Positions 32,694-42,001 of a stretch of DNA of 64,000 bases are shown in pieces. This DNA is from Salinicola endophyticus. GTDB lineage: Bacteria > Pseudomonadota > Gammaproteobacteria > Pseudomonadales > Halomonadaceae. A model generated the notes under the pieces. The model was not told the origin of the DNA. It did no database searches and saw nothing but the letters and a program-made list of their open reading frames with translations. Positions within the stretch are counted from its first letter, which is position 1. Every line of letters begins with the position of its first letter. Where the stretch lies: the NCBI RefSeq assembly GCF_003206575.1, contig NZ_PZJO01000002.1, positions 721,154 to 785,153 of the forward strand, in the 5' to 3' direction. The translations under genes were made by a program, and so were the position numbers.

Positions 32694-33794
32694 TCAGCGC
32701 GCGTCGAGCTGCTGTACGCGCAGGGTGTAGTTGTTGACCGAGTTCATCGCCGAGCCGAACCGCTGGCCCTTGACCCAGACCCGATAGCGGCCGGGCTGGA
32801 GCACGGTCTCGATATCGAAGTTGCCATCGGCCAGCGAGCCTTCGTCACTGGCCACCGTGCGACCATCGGCGTCGAGCACCTTGGCCTGAAGGCGGAAACT
32901 GCCTTCGTGACCGGGGAAGGTCGAGCTGGTGACCGAGACCGTGCCGGCTTGGGCGACGTCGAAGGTGAGCACTTCGCCCTGCTGCAGCACTTTGATATCG
33001 GAAACGATCTCATCGAAGCTGCTCGGCAGCGGCGCCTGCTGACGCTCGCGGGCGGAGGCGCCGGTCGGCGCGCTGGCCTGCCCGGCCGTCGCCGGCTTGG
33101 ACGCCGAGCCGGTATTGGCGGTGCCGAAGTCGGGGCCCTTGGGCGCGGCCTCGCTGGTGCCAGCGGTCGCGCCACCGGCAACCGCACTGGCTGCGTCACG
33201 TCCCGGCGCACTGAGCGTCGCCACATCGTCCTTGTCGTCGACGAAGGCGGTGGTGCGGCCACTGCTGCCGGGGCCACCGAACATGATGCCACCGCCATTG
33301 TCGACCCCGCCCTGGTCAGCGGTGATCACCTTGCCACTGGCGTCCAGCGCATCGACCTGGATGTTGAAGCTGTTACCGCCGGTCTTGGTGCTGCCGAACT
33401 TCTGCCCCGAGACCTGCAGCGTGTAGTTGCCCGGCTCGAGCCGCTGCTCCATCTCCAGGCCGCCGGTGTTGCCGAGCCCGCTACCCTTGGCCAGGACGTT
33501 ACCGTTGGCGTCGATCAGCGTGGCCTTGATGCGGTAATCCAGGGATTCGCCGGGCAGAGTCGAACTGGTGAAGCGGTAGCGTCCGGCCTCGTCGACGGTG
33601 AACGGATGCTGCTGCACGCCGCCGAAGAAGAAGCTCTGGCTACGGGCATCGGAGCTGGATTTGAAGAAGCTGGTCAGGTCGACCTTGGCGGCCGCGGCCT
33701 GCGCCTGCTTGAGCGCCTCGCTCTGGGCCATGGCGGGCAGTGCGGTGGCGACACCGACGGCCAGGATAAGGGTGGAAAACGCGCGATACTTCAT
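32694..33794 (-). CDS. Exported protein with a duplicated beta-sandwich-like domain and an Ala/Gly-rich linker
   Basis: A 366-residue protein with a Sec signal peptide (1-23, ending ALPAMA). Two related halves follow: about 65-150 (FTVDEAGRYRFTSSTLPGES, then LIDANGNVLAKG, RLEPGNYTLQVSGQKFGS) and about 275-366 (FDVAQAGTVSVTSSTFPGHE, then VLDADGRTVASDEG, LQPGRYRVWVKGQRFGS). Both end in NSxNxxVxxLDA/R. The PGxYxxxVxGQxFGS pattern recalls pre-peptidase C-terminal (PPC) type domains. The linker (about 160-265) is rich in Ala, Gly, Ser and Thr. AGAGG precedes the ATG. No enzyme motif is visible. Function unknown; an extracytoplasmic binding or envelope role is only a guess. Confidence 0.75.
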   Translation of the reverse strand: MKYRAFSTLILAVGVATALPAMAQSEALKQAQAAAAKVDLTSFFKSSSDARSQSFFFGGVQQHPFTVDEAGRYRFTSSTLPGESLDYRIKATLIDANGNVLAKGSGLGNTGGLEMEQRLEPGNYTLQVSGQKFGSTKTGGNSFNIQVDALDASGKVITADQGGVDNGGGIMFGGPGSSGRTTAFVDDKDDVATLSAPGRDAASAVAGGATAGTSEAAPKGPDFGTANTGSASKPATAGQASAPTGASARERQQAPLPSSFDEIVSDIKVLQQGEVLTFDVAQAGTVSVTSSTFPGHEGSFRLQAKVLDADGRTVASDEGSLADGNFDIETVLQPGRYRVWVKGQRFGSAMNSVNNYTLRVQQLDAR

Positions 33795-33840
33795 GGGGCC
33801 TCTCTGCGTTGACTGCCTGCGGATCGCTGCAGCATAACAG

Positions 33841-33883
33841 AGGCGCTTGCCTGAACACCTTAACGGTTCTCAGGCAAGCGCCT
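33841..33883. repeat. Long perfect inverted repeat between gdhB and the exported-protein gene
   Basis: Arms AGGCGCTTGCCTGA and TCAGGCAAGCGCCT (14 bases, no mismatch) around 15 bases. It lies 120 bases downstream of the gdhB stop and 47 bases upstream of the next gene's start, both on the minus strand. It could end gdhB transcription or act as an operator; there is no T-tract. Confidence 0.6.
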
Positions 33884-34002
33884 GTGACAATGCGTGATGA
33901 CTGGCCGGGACATCGGCCAGCGGACGATTCAAATCGCTTTTTCAAATCACTGTTTCAAGCCGGGGACCGGCGCGCGCGGGTACGCACCGGCCCGCCGCCA
34001 CC

Positions 34003-37000
34003 TTAGCCGTCGCTCTCGCTCTCGGCAAGATCGACCAGTTCGCGAATGGCCACCGCGATCAGCGCGAAGCTCACCTGGGTGCCGGCATTGATCTCGCCCA
34101 GCAGCGCGTTCCAGCGCTCGAACAGCGGCGCGTGCTGCTCCTCCCAGCGGGTCACCCGCGCTTCCACCTCGCGCGGGGCATCGCTCATGCCCAGCACTTT
34201 CACCGTCAGCGCCAGTTGCTGGCGGTCGAGGTCGTCGCGGAACGTTTCCCGCGCCTGCATCTGCCAGCTGTCACGCACCTCGAGGGCATTGATCTGGCGC
34301 ATCATCCACGGCAGCTCCAGCTGGTGGCCGATGGCGTAGTAGACCTCGGCCACGCGCTTGAGCTTCTCGCCACTGACACGCGCTGCCTGGATGATGCCGA
34401 GACCGGCATAGAGGCTCGGCGCGGCAGCCACCACCGCAGCCTGGGCCTTGGGCACCCCGGCTTCGACCAGCTCGTCGCGGCGCCCTTCCCAGGCCTCTCG
34501 TTCGTCGCCCTTGAGGCGGTTGCCGATGTCCTCCTGCAGCTGGGTCAACTGGGGCGCGAACTGCTCCACGCACTCCTTGACGCTGAGCGTGCCGCGATGG
34601 CGCAGGAACCAGCGCGTGGCACGCCGCATCAGGCGCATCAGATCGAGCATCATACGGTACTGGACCTGACTCTCGACCCGGTAGTCGAGCGCCTCGATCT
34701 GCTCCCACAGACGATTGAAGCCGAAGCTGTCGCGGGCGATCACGTAGGCCTGGGCAATCTCCAGGCGCGACGCGCCGGTGGAGTCGCGCAGCTGGCGTAC
34801 GAAGGTGATACCCATGTGATCGACCAAGTCGTTGGCGATCTGGGTCGCGACGATCTCGCGCTTCAGCCGATGCTGGGCAAGATCGTCGGCGAACCGCTCG
34901 GTCAGGGTCGCCGGAAATGCCTTGGCCACGTGCTGCTGCAGCTGCGGGTCGTTGGGCAGATCGGCGGCGATCAGATCGCTCTTCAGCGTGCTCTTGGCGT
35001 AGGAGATCAACACGCTCAGCTCGGGCAGGGTGAGCCCACCGTCGGCGTTGCTGCGCTCACCGAGCAGCTCGTCGCTGGGCAGGAACTCGAGCTCACGATC
35101 GAGGCTGCCAGCAGCTTCGAGTTCGTTGATGAAGCGCCGGTACGGCCCCATCCCCTCCAGCGACTGCAGCTCGGCGAGCGACAGCGCCTGGGTCTGACGA
35201 TAGTTGTCGCGCACCACCAGCTCGCCAACCTCGTCGGTCATCTCCACCAGCAGTTGGTTACGCTGCTTCTCGGTCATGTCGCCGCGCTGGACGATCCCGT
35301 CGAGCAGGATCTTGATGTTGACCTCGTGGTCGGAGCAGTTGACGCCGCCGGCGTTGTCGATGAAGTCGGTGTTGACCCGAATCCCCTTGGCCGCGGCTTC
35401 CATGCGCCCGCGCTGGGTCAGGCCCAGGTTGCCGCCCTCGCCGACCACGCGGCAGTTGAGCTCGCGGCCATCGATGCGCAGGCCATCATTGGCCTTGTCG
35501 CCGACATCGGCATGGCTCTCGTCGTGGCCCTTGACGTAGGTGCCGATGCCGCCATTCCAGATCAGATCCACCGACGACTTGAGCATGGCGTTGATCAGGT
35601 CGTTGGGCGACAGCTTGTCGGCCTCAATGCCGAAGGCCTTTTTCATCGGCGCCGAGATGGCAATCGACTTGGCATCGCGCGAGAAGACCCCGCCACCGTC
35701 CGAGATCAGCCCCTCGTCGTAGTCCGACCAGCTCGACCGCGGCGTCTCGAACAGGCGCTTGCGCTCGGCGAACGACTTGGCCGCATCCGGCGTCGGGTCG
35801 ACGAAGATATGACGGTGGTTGAAGGCGGCGACCAGACGGATCTTGTCGGAGAGCAGCATGCCGTTGCCGAACACGTCGCCGGCCATGTCGCCGATACCGA
35901 GCACGCTGAACTCATCCTTCTGGGTGTTGAGGCCCATCTCGCGGAAGTGCCGCTTGACCGACTCCCAGGCGCCGCGGGCGGTGATCGCCATGCCCTTGTG
36001 GTCATAACCCTGGGCACCGCCGGAGGCGAAGGCGTCGCGCAGCCAGAAGTCATACTCCAGCGAGATCGCGTTGGCGTAGTCGGAGAAGGTCGCGGTGCCC
36101 TTGTCGGCGGCGACCACCAGGTAGGGGTCGTCGGGATCGTGGCGCACCACCGCCTGCGGCGGCACCACGTCGGTACCATCGAGGTTGTCGGTGATGTCGA
36201 GCAGGCCGCGGATCAGCAGGCGGTAGCACTCGATGCCCTCGGCCTGGATGGCGTCGCGGTCACCATTCTCGGGCATGCGTTTGCAGATGAAGCCACCCTT
36301 GGCACCCACCGGCACGATCACCGAGTTCTTGACCTGCTGCGCCTTCATCAGACCCAGGATCTCGGTGCGGAAATCCTCGTTGCGGTCGGACCAGCGCAGG
36401 CCGCCGCGGGCGACCTTGCCACCGCGCAGGTGGACCCCCTCCATGCGCGGCGAGTAGACGAACACCTCGAACATCGGCCGCGGCTTGGGCATGCCCGGAA
36501 CCTTGCTCGGCTCGAGCTTGAACGAGATGTACGCCTTGGCGCTACCGTCGTCCCCCGGTTGGAAGTAGTTGGTCCGCACGGTGGCCTGGATCAGGTCGAC
36601 GTAGCGCCGCAGCAGCAGGTCGTCATTGAGGCTGGCCACCTGATCGAGCAGCGCATTGAGGTCGTCGACTGCCTCCTGGCAGCGGCTGTCGCGGTCGCCG
36701 TCCAGATCCGGGGCAAAGCGCAGTTCGAACAGCCGCGACAGACCGCGGGTGATATCCGCATGCGCGGCCAGGGTGTTGGCGATGTAGTCCTGCGACAGCC
36801 CGATGCGCAGCTGCTTGAGATAACGCGCGTAGGCGCGCAGCACCGCCACCTGCCGCCAGCCGAGGCCGGCGCCGATGATCAGCCGGTTGTAGGCATCGTT
36901 TTCGGCGTCTCCCACCCAGATCCGCGTGAAGGCGTCGATGAAGTTGTCGCGCATCGCCTGCAGATCGACCTCGCCGGCGCCGCGGTAATCGAAAGAGACG

Positions 37001-38835
37001 TCATGAATCCAGTAGGTCTGGTGCTCGGTATCGATATGATATGGGCGCTCGCTGATCACCCGCAGCCCCAGATTCTCGAGCACCGGCAGCATGTCGGAGA
37101 GCGGAATCGGCGAGTCGGTATGATAGAGCTTGAGATTGACACTATCGGCGGTGTTCTCGGCCAGATGATAGAGGCTGACCCCGATCGGCGCGCCGTCATC
37201 GAGCCCGCTCAGGTGGCGGATGTCGTTGGCTGCGGTGCGCGCCGAGAAGTCGTCACGGTAGCCGCCGGGGAAGGCGTCGCGGAACACCTGTGCCTGGCGG
37301 TTGCCTTCCTCTTCACCCAGGCTCTCGATCAATGCACCGTGCAGATCCTCGCGCCAGTTACGCGCCAGGAAGATGACCTTCTTCTCCAGCGCCCGGCGGT
37401 CGAAGGCCACCGGCTCGTCGCCGTTGAAGCGCAAGGTGAACTGGATGCGCGCCAGCACCGACTCCGAGAGATAAGGGTTGAAGTCGGCGAAGGTGGCGTC
37501 GAGTTCATCGCACAGCAGGTTCTGGATGCGCAGACGTAGATCGGTGGAGAAGATGTCGCGCGGGACGAACACCAGGCAGGAGTAGAACTGGCCGCAGCGG
37601 TCTTCGCGGATGAACAGGCGCACGCGGCGGCGTTCGCGGATATTGAGAATGCCGAAAGCGGTCTGACTCAGCTCCTCGATGGTGCTCTGGAACAGATCGT
37701 CGCGCGGGTGCACCTCGAGAATCTGCAACAGCAGCTTGCCGTTGTGGCCCTTGGGGTTGACCCCGGCGGCGTCGATCACCGCCTGCACCTTGCGCCGCAG
37801 CACCGGCACCGAGCGCGGTGACTCGTTGTAGACCAGCGAGGTGAACAGCCCGAAGAAGCGCCACTCGCCGATCACCTTGCCCTGCTTGTCATGGCGGGTG
37901 ATGGCGATGTGATCGGGATAGGTCGGCCGGTGCACCAGCGCATGGTGGGCACTCTTGGCGAAGCGCAGCAGCGCCGGCATGGGGCCCGGCTCCTCGTCGG
38001 GCTCGAAGCGCACCGACTCCTGATAGCGCGGCTCGTCGAGCTTGAGCACCCCCAGCTCGCTGCCCTCGACCCGCGTCTCGCGCGCCTTGGCGCCGCTGCC
38101 GGAGAGCCGGCTCTCGGCGAAGCCGAGGAAGGTGAAGTGCTCGTCGAGCAGCCACTTGAGGAACGCCACCGTCTCCTTCTGATCCGCCGCGCTCACCGAG
38201 GCGGGGCGCTGGGCCTCGACCTCGGCGATCACCTCGCGCAGCTTTTCGCACATCGGCTCGAAGTCAGTGACCGCGGTGCGTACGTCACGCAACACCTCAT
38301 GCAGGCTCTGCTCCAGGCCATCCAGTGTCGCCGTATCGCTGTGGCGATCGATCTCGATCAGAATCAGCGACTCGCGCGACGCCGGCGCCTCCTTGGCCCG
38401 CGGCCCGGTGATCTTCACCGCGTGGTGGCGGGCGTCGCGCTCGACCGCCAGCACCGCATTGTGGATCGCATGCAGGGTCAGGCCGCGACGGTTGAGTTCC
38501 ATACGCACCGAATCGACCAGAAACGGCATGTCCGGGTGCAGCACCGAGACCACGGTGTGCGGCGACTGCCAGCCGTGCTCTTCGAAGTTGGGGTTGAAGA
38601 TGCGGACCTTGGCATCGCTGGGATCGAAGGTGCGCATGAAGTGCCACGCCGCGAGCGTGGCACCGTAGACATCGTCCAACTGGCGGTCGGCCGCCTCCTC
38701 GAAGGGCGCCGTGGCATAGAGATCCTCGGCGAAGGCGGTGATCCGCTTCACCTTCTCCTCGGGAAGTCGCTTCGCCAGCTTCTCCCGCAGCTGCTCCAGA
38801 AACTCCGTCTTTCCTTCGATCGCGACGTGTTGCAT
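34003..38835 (-). CDS. gdhB: GdhB-type NAD-dependent glutamate dehydrogenase (180-kDa class)
   Basis: A 1610-residue enzyme of the large L-GDH180 class converting glutamate to 2-oxoglutarate and ammonia, with length in the normal range. The N-terminal regulatory half contains ACT-like segments (for example VVSVLHPDMPFLVDSVRMEL). The catalytic core carries GGLRWSDRNEDFRTEILGL near 811 and the Lys-containing GAKGGFICKRMP near 848. The NAD-binding part follows with GIGDMAGDVFGNGMLLS and GNLGLTQRGRME. GAGGTG precedes the ATG at 38835. Stands alone. This enzyme commonly feeds glutamate from osmolyte and amino-acid breakdown into the TCA cycle. Confidence 0.96.
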   Translation of the reverse strand: MQHVAIEGKTEFLEQLREKLAKRLPEEKVKRITAFAEDLYATAPFEEAADRQLDDVYGATLAAWHFMRTFDPSDAKVRIFNPNFEEHGWQSPHTVVSVLHPDMPFLVDSVRMELNRRGLTLHAIHNAVLAVERDARHHAVKITGPRAKEAPASRESLILIEIDRHSDTATLDGLEQSLHEVLRDVRTAVTDFEPMCEKLREVIAEVEAQRPASVSAADQKETVAFLKWLLDEHFTFLGFAESRLSGSGAKARETRVEGSELGVLKLDEPRYQESVRFEPDEEPGPMPALLRFAKSAHHALVHRPTYPDHIAITRHDKQGKVIGEWRFFGLFTSLVYNESPRSVPVLRRKVQAVIDAAGVNPKGHNGKLLLQILEVHPRDDLFQSTIEELSQTAFGILNIRERRRVRLFIREDRCGQFYSCLVFVPRDIFSTDLRLRIQNLLCDELDATFADFNPYLSESVLARIQFTLRFNGDEPVAFDRRALEKKVIFLARNWREDLHGALIESLGEEEGNRQAQVFRDAFPGGYRDDFSARTAANDIRHLSGLDDGAPIGVSLYHLAENTADSVNLKLYHTDSPIPLSDMLPVLENLGLRVISERPYHIDTEHQTYWIHDVSFDYRGAGEVDLQAMRDNFIDAFTRIWVGDAENDAYNRLIIGAGLGWRQVAVLRAYARYLKQLRIGLSQDYIANTLAAHADITRGLSRLFELRFAPDLDGDRDSRCQEAVDDLNALLDQVASLNDDLLLRRYVDLIQATVRTNYFQPGDDGSAKAYISFKLEPSKVPGMPKPRPMFEVFVYSPRMEGVHLRGGKVARGGLRWSDRNEDFRTEILGLMKAQQVKNSVIVPVGAKGGFICKRMPENGDRDAIQAEGIECYRLLIRGLLDITDNLDGTDVVPPQAVVRHDPDDPYLVVAADKGTATFSDYANAISLEYDFWLRDAFASGGAQGYDHKGMAITARGAWESVKRHFREMGLNTQKDEFSVLGIGDMAGDVFGNGMLLSDKIRLVAAFNHRHIFVDPTPDAAKSFAERKRLFETPRSSWSDYDEGLISDGGGVFSRDAKSIAISAPMKKAFGIEADKLSPNDLINAMLKSSVDLIWNGGIGTYVKGHDESHADVGDKANDGLRIDGRELNCRVVGEGGNLGLTQRGRMEAAAKGIRVNTDFIDNAGGVNCSDHEVNIKILLDGIVQRGDMTEKQRNQLLVEMTDEVGELVVRDNYRQTQALSLAELQSLEGMGPYRRFINELEAAGSLDRELEFLPSDELLGERSNADGGLTLPELSVLISYAKSTLKSDLIAADLPNDPQLQQHVAKAFPATLTERFADDLAQHRLKREIVATQIANDLVDHMGITFVRQLRDSTGASRLEIAQAYVIARDSFGFNRLWEQIEALDYRVESQVQYRMMLDLMRLMRRATRWFLRHRGTLSVKECVEQFAPQLTQLQEDIGNRLKGDEREAWEGRRDELVEAGVPKAQAAVVAAAPSLYAGLGIIQAARVSGEKLKRVAEVYYAIGHQLELPWMMRQINALEVRDSWQMQARETFRDDLDRQQLALTVKVLGMSDAPREVEARVTRWEEQHAPLFERWNALLGEINAGTQVSFALIAVAIRELVDLAESESDG

Positions 38836-39000
38836 CTATCACCTCGGCTGGCACCGGCCGTCGATATGGCGGCCGCATTCACATGGTGCGAAGCTTACGC
38901 CAGCGCCCGAGGGCGCCCTATCCACTTGAAGCTTCGTTATGGCGCATGTCGCTTACGCATCATGACACCCACCATCCGACGCCGGTGCGACTTGACAAAT

Positions 39001-40125
39001 TCAGGCCGTCTCGCGGCGCTCGAGCACGACCCCACACTCGCAGTGGTCGGTCCAGGGAAACTGGTCGAACAGCGCCATCCGCGTGATCCGATGCGTCTGG
39101 GTGAGCTGCGCCAGATTGACCGCCAAACTGTCGGGGTTGCAGGAAATATAGACGATTCGCGGGTACTCCATCAGCGGCGCACAACTGGCGGCATCGAGAC
39201 CGGCCCGCGGCGGGTCGACCAGCACGGTGGAGAAGTCGCATGCATCGAGGGCCATCGCGGCCACTCGTCGCCCCTGCTTCTCTCCGGCCAGCGCCTGGGC
39301 GAACTCCTCCGCCGACATCCGCGCCACGTGCACGTTGTCGATCCCGTTGGCGGCGAGGTTGGCCTGGGCCGAAGCGACAGAGGTCCGTGAGATCTCGGTG
39401 GCCACCACGCGGCGGAAGTTCTCTGCAAGCGCCACGGTGAAGTTGCCGTTGCCACAGTAGAGCTCGACCAGGTCGCCGACGCTGCTGCGTGTGGCATCCC
39501 GCGCCCAGCCGAGCATGGCGCGGCAGATCTCGGCGTTGGGCTGGGTGAAGCTGTTCTCCACCTGCTGATAGTGGAACTCGCGCCCTTCGACCGTCAGGCG
39601 CTCCCACACGTGATCGCGCTCGAGCACCAGGCGCTGCTTGCGCGAACGCCCGATCAGCGCCACCCCCAGCGTCGCCTGCAGCTCGCGGGCACGCTGCTCC
39701 CATTCGGCGTCCAGCGGCTTGTGATAGATCAGCGTGACCAGCGCCTCACCGCTGAGCGTGGTCAGAAATTCGACCTGGAACAGCTTGCGCCGCAGCGTGG
39801 TGTCGTCGCGAATGGCCTCCAGCAGCTGGGGCATCAGTGCATTGATGCGCTCGCCAGCGACCGGAAATTGATCGACACGCACCACCTTCTGGGCCACCCG
39901 GCCCTTGTGCAGCGGGGCCTCGGGGTCGGGTTCGAACATGGCGTAGTAGAGATCCTCCCCTTCGTGCCAGAGGCGGAACTCGGCGCGCATGCGGTAGTGC
40001 ATCGGCGGCGAGGCGAAGACCTCCAGCGGCGGCGGGTCGAAGGCGGCGAACTGCTGCTCGATCCGCGCGCGCTTGGCCGCGAGCTGGGCGTCGTAGCGCG
40101 CCGGGTCGATGGTGGTGATGACCAC
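39001..40125 (-). CDS. trmA: TrmA, tRNA (uracil-54-C5)-methyltransferase
   Basis: A 374-residue SAM-dependent enzyme that makes T54 in tRNA T-loops. The SAM motif is VELYCGNGNFTVALAENF, the catalytic nucleophile is Cys329 in IVYISCNP, and the C-terminal general-base Glu lies in VVLERRE. It contains QVENSFTQPNAE, specific for TrmA. Ten bases separate it from the upstream murI stop, so a lysR-murI-trmA transcript is likely. Confidence 0.95.
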   Translation of the reverse strand: MVITTIDPARYDAQLAAKRARIEQQFAAFDPPPLEVFASPPMHYRMRAEFRLWHEGEDLYYAMFEPDPEAPLHKGRVAQKVVRVDQFPVAGERINALMPQLLEAIRDDTTLRRKLFQVEFLTTLSGEALVTLIYHKPLDAEWEQRARELQATLGVALIGRSRKQRLVLERDHVWERLTVEGREFHYQQVENSFTQPNAEICRAMLGWARDATRSSVGDLVELYCGNGNFTVALAENFRRVVATEISRTSVASAQANLAANGIDNVHVARMSAEEFAQALAGEKQGRRVAAMALDACDFSTVLVDPPRAGLDAASCAPLMEYPRIVYISCNPDSLAVNLAQLTQTHRITRMALFDQFPWTDHCECGVVLERRETA

Positions 40126-40135
40126 GAAAAACTCC

Positions 40136-40975
40136 TCAATCGATAGCGGAAATAGCAGTGTCGGCGGGCACCGCGGCGACGGCCGGCAGAGGCCGCGGCG
40201 GGGCGAAGCCGAAGCCGGCCAGCGCCGTGGCCAGCCCAGTGGCGTCGGCGCCGGTCGCCCAGCTGGTGCCGGTCGTCACCGCGGGCAGCGTGGCCGCCGG
40301 CGCGGCCAGGGGCACGACATCCAGCACCTGCCCCAGGCGGCGCGCGATCGCAGCACCCGAGTCGATCCAGCGGATAGGGCGTGGCGCCTGCGCTTCGAGC
40401 TCGGCGCGCAGCAGCGGAAAATGGGTGCACCCCAGCACCACCGTGTCCAGCGCCGGCTCGCGCCACAACGGCATCAGCGCAGCGGCCAGCGCCTCGGCGT
40501 CGAGCGCGGCGCCAGCCAGCTTGCGCTCGGCGGCAACCACCAGGGCATCCGCGGCGACGCCGACGAGCCGGCAGTCAGCGGCGAAATCGGCCACCAGCCG
40601 CTGCAGATAGGCACGGTTGAGGGTGGCAGTGGTCGCCAGCAGACCGATCACCCGCGAGCGGCTGGTCTCGCCGGCGGTCTTGATCGCCGGCACCGTACCC
40701 ACCACCGGAATCGCCAGCCGCGCGCGCAGCGCCTCCAGCGCCAGCGTGCTGGCCGTGTTGCAGGCCACCACCAGCGCCCGTGGATGGCTCTCGGCACACG
40801 CCGCCAGGCATACCTCGACGATCCGCTCCACCAGCCAGGCATCGGGCTTGGTGCCGTAGGGCAAGGCGGCGTTGTCGCAGACATAGTCGAGGCCGAGTTG
40901 GGGCAGCCAGCGCCGGATCTCGGCGCTGACCGAGAGCCCACCGACACCGGAGTCGAAGATCAGCGCATCACGCAT
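40136..40975 (-). CDS. murI: MurI, glutamate racemase
   Basis: A 279-residue cofactor-independent racemase providing D-glutamate for peptidoglycan. The opening IFDSGVGGLS (6-15), catalytic Cys72 in ACNTAS and Cys183 in GCTHFP are all present. Its ATG at 40975 lies inside the last codons of the upstream lysR gene (eight-base overlap), which suggests translational coupling. The C-terminus is Ala/Pro-rich and poorly conserved. Confidence 0.95.
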   Translation of the reverse strand: MRDALIFDSGVGGLSVSAEIRRWLPQLGLDYVCDNAALPYGTKPDAWLVERIVEVCLAACAESHPRALVVACNTASTLALEALRARLAIPVVGTVPAIKTAGETSRSRVIGLLATTATLNRAYLQRLVADFAADCRLVGVAADALVVAAERKLAGAALDAEALAAALMPLWREPALDTVVLGCTHFPLLRAELEAQAPRPIRWIDSGAAIARRLGQVLDVVPLAAPAATLPAVTTGTSWATGADATGLATALAGFGFAPPRPLPAVAAVPADTAISAID

Positions 40976-41867
40976 GGGCCGGGCTCCCGGCGAAGTGGGT
41001 CAGCAGCGTCTCGATCAGTGCGCGCAGGCGGGCCGGCATGAAGTCGCGCTCGGCGTAGAGCAGGTGGACGTCGAGCGCGGGGATCGGAAATGTCTCGAGC
41101 AGGCGCACCAGGCGCCCCGCCGCCACCTCGGGCTCTCCCAGGAAGGCGGGCTTGACCACCAACCCCATGCCCAGCGCCGCGGCCTCGATCAGCGCGCGCC
41201 CGTTGTTGCACGCAAGCGCCGGACGAAACCGCACCCGCTGCGGCTCGCCGTCGACCTCGAAGGTCCACTGCGGCCCCTGACGTGCCAGCGTGTAGTGGAG
41301 ACAGCGGTGATGCTTGAGCGAGCGAGGGTGATCGGGGGTGCCGTGGCGATCCAGATAGTCGGGGGCACCGTAGAGGTAGCACGGCATGCGCATCAGCGGC
41401 CGGGCGATCAGGCTCGAATCCTCGAGCGCGCCAATCCGCACCACCAGATCGTAGTCCTCGGCCAGCAGGTCGACGTGACGATCCTCGAGCACCAGCTCCA
41501 GGGTGACCGCCGGATGCGCCTGTTCGAAGGCTTCGAGCACCACCATCAGCGCCTGCGCGCCGAAATCCATCGGCGCCGACAGCCGCAGGCGACCGCGAAT
41601 CTCGCCGCGCTGTTCGCCCAGCCCCGCCTCCAGCTCGTCGAGCTCATCGAGCAGCCGCGCGGTGGTGGTCAGATAGCGCTCACCCTCAGCGGTCAGCTGT
41701 AACCGCCGAGTGGTACGCGCCAGCAGGCGCACCCCGAGACTCTCCTCGAGGCGCGATATCTGCTTGCTGACCATGGCATTGGACACGCCCAACCGGCGAG
41801 CGCCGCCGGCAAAGCTGCCGGCCTCGACCACGGCCCGGAACACCTGCATCGCCTGTAGCCGATCCAT
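40968..41867 (-). CDS. LysR-family transcriptional regulator
   Basis: A 299-residue LysR-type regulator of the large CrgA/DsdC-like group (MDRLQAMQVFRAVVEAGSFA, then LGVSNAMVSKQISRLEE). The substrate-binding domain begins near residue 90 (GRLRLSAPMDFG). It overlaps murI by eight bases, an odd partner, and has no divergent neighbour, so the target is not evident. A perfect 13-base inverted repeat lies 44 bases upstream of its start (41911-41941), possibly its operator. Confidence 0.88.
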   Translation of the reverse strand: MDRLQAMQVFRAVVEAGSFAGGARRLGVSNAMVSKQISRLEESLGVRLLARTTRRLQLTAEGERYLTTTARLLDELDELEAGLGEQRGEIRGRLRLSAPMDFGAQALMVVLEAFEQAHPAVTLELVLEDRHVDLLAEDYDLVVRIGALEDSSLIARPLMRMPCYLYGAPDYLDRHGTPDHPRSLKHHRCLHYTLARQGPQWTFEVDGEPQRVRFRPALACNNGRALIEAAALGMGLVVKPAFLGEPEVAAGRLVRLLETFPIPALDVHLLYAERDFMPARLRALIETLLTHFAGSPAHA

Positions 41868-41910
41868 CCCGGCCCCCTCTCGCGCTTTAGGGCGACCATT
41901 CTACGCAAAG

Positions 41911-41941
41911 CGACGACGATCGCGCAGTGCGATCGTCGTCG
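41911..41941. repeat. Perfect inverted repeat upstream of the LysR gene
   Basis: Arms CGACGACGATCGC and GCGATCGTCGTCG around GCAGT. A related shorter dyad, GATCGCGCCGTGCGATCG, follows at 41945-41962 and a further partial echo (CATCGTGCCGTGCG) at 41969-41982. They lie between the stop of the hemerythrin-like gene and the LysR start, both on the minus strand, so they could be a terminator or an operator array. Confidence 0.65.
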
Positions 41942-42001
41942 AAGGATCGCGCCGTGCGATCGTCTGGGCATCGTGCCGTGCGGGCCGGCGGCCCGCCACG
42001 C

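Noticed and set aside
34132..37539. An 1135-codon open frame on the plus strand
   Set aside because: It lies wholly antisense to gdhB, has a composition set by the GC-rich codon bias of that gene, and shows no domain or ribosome site. It is a shadow frame.
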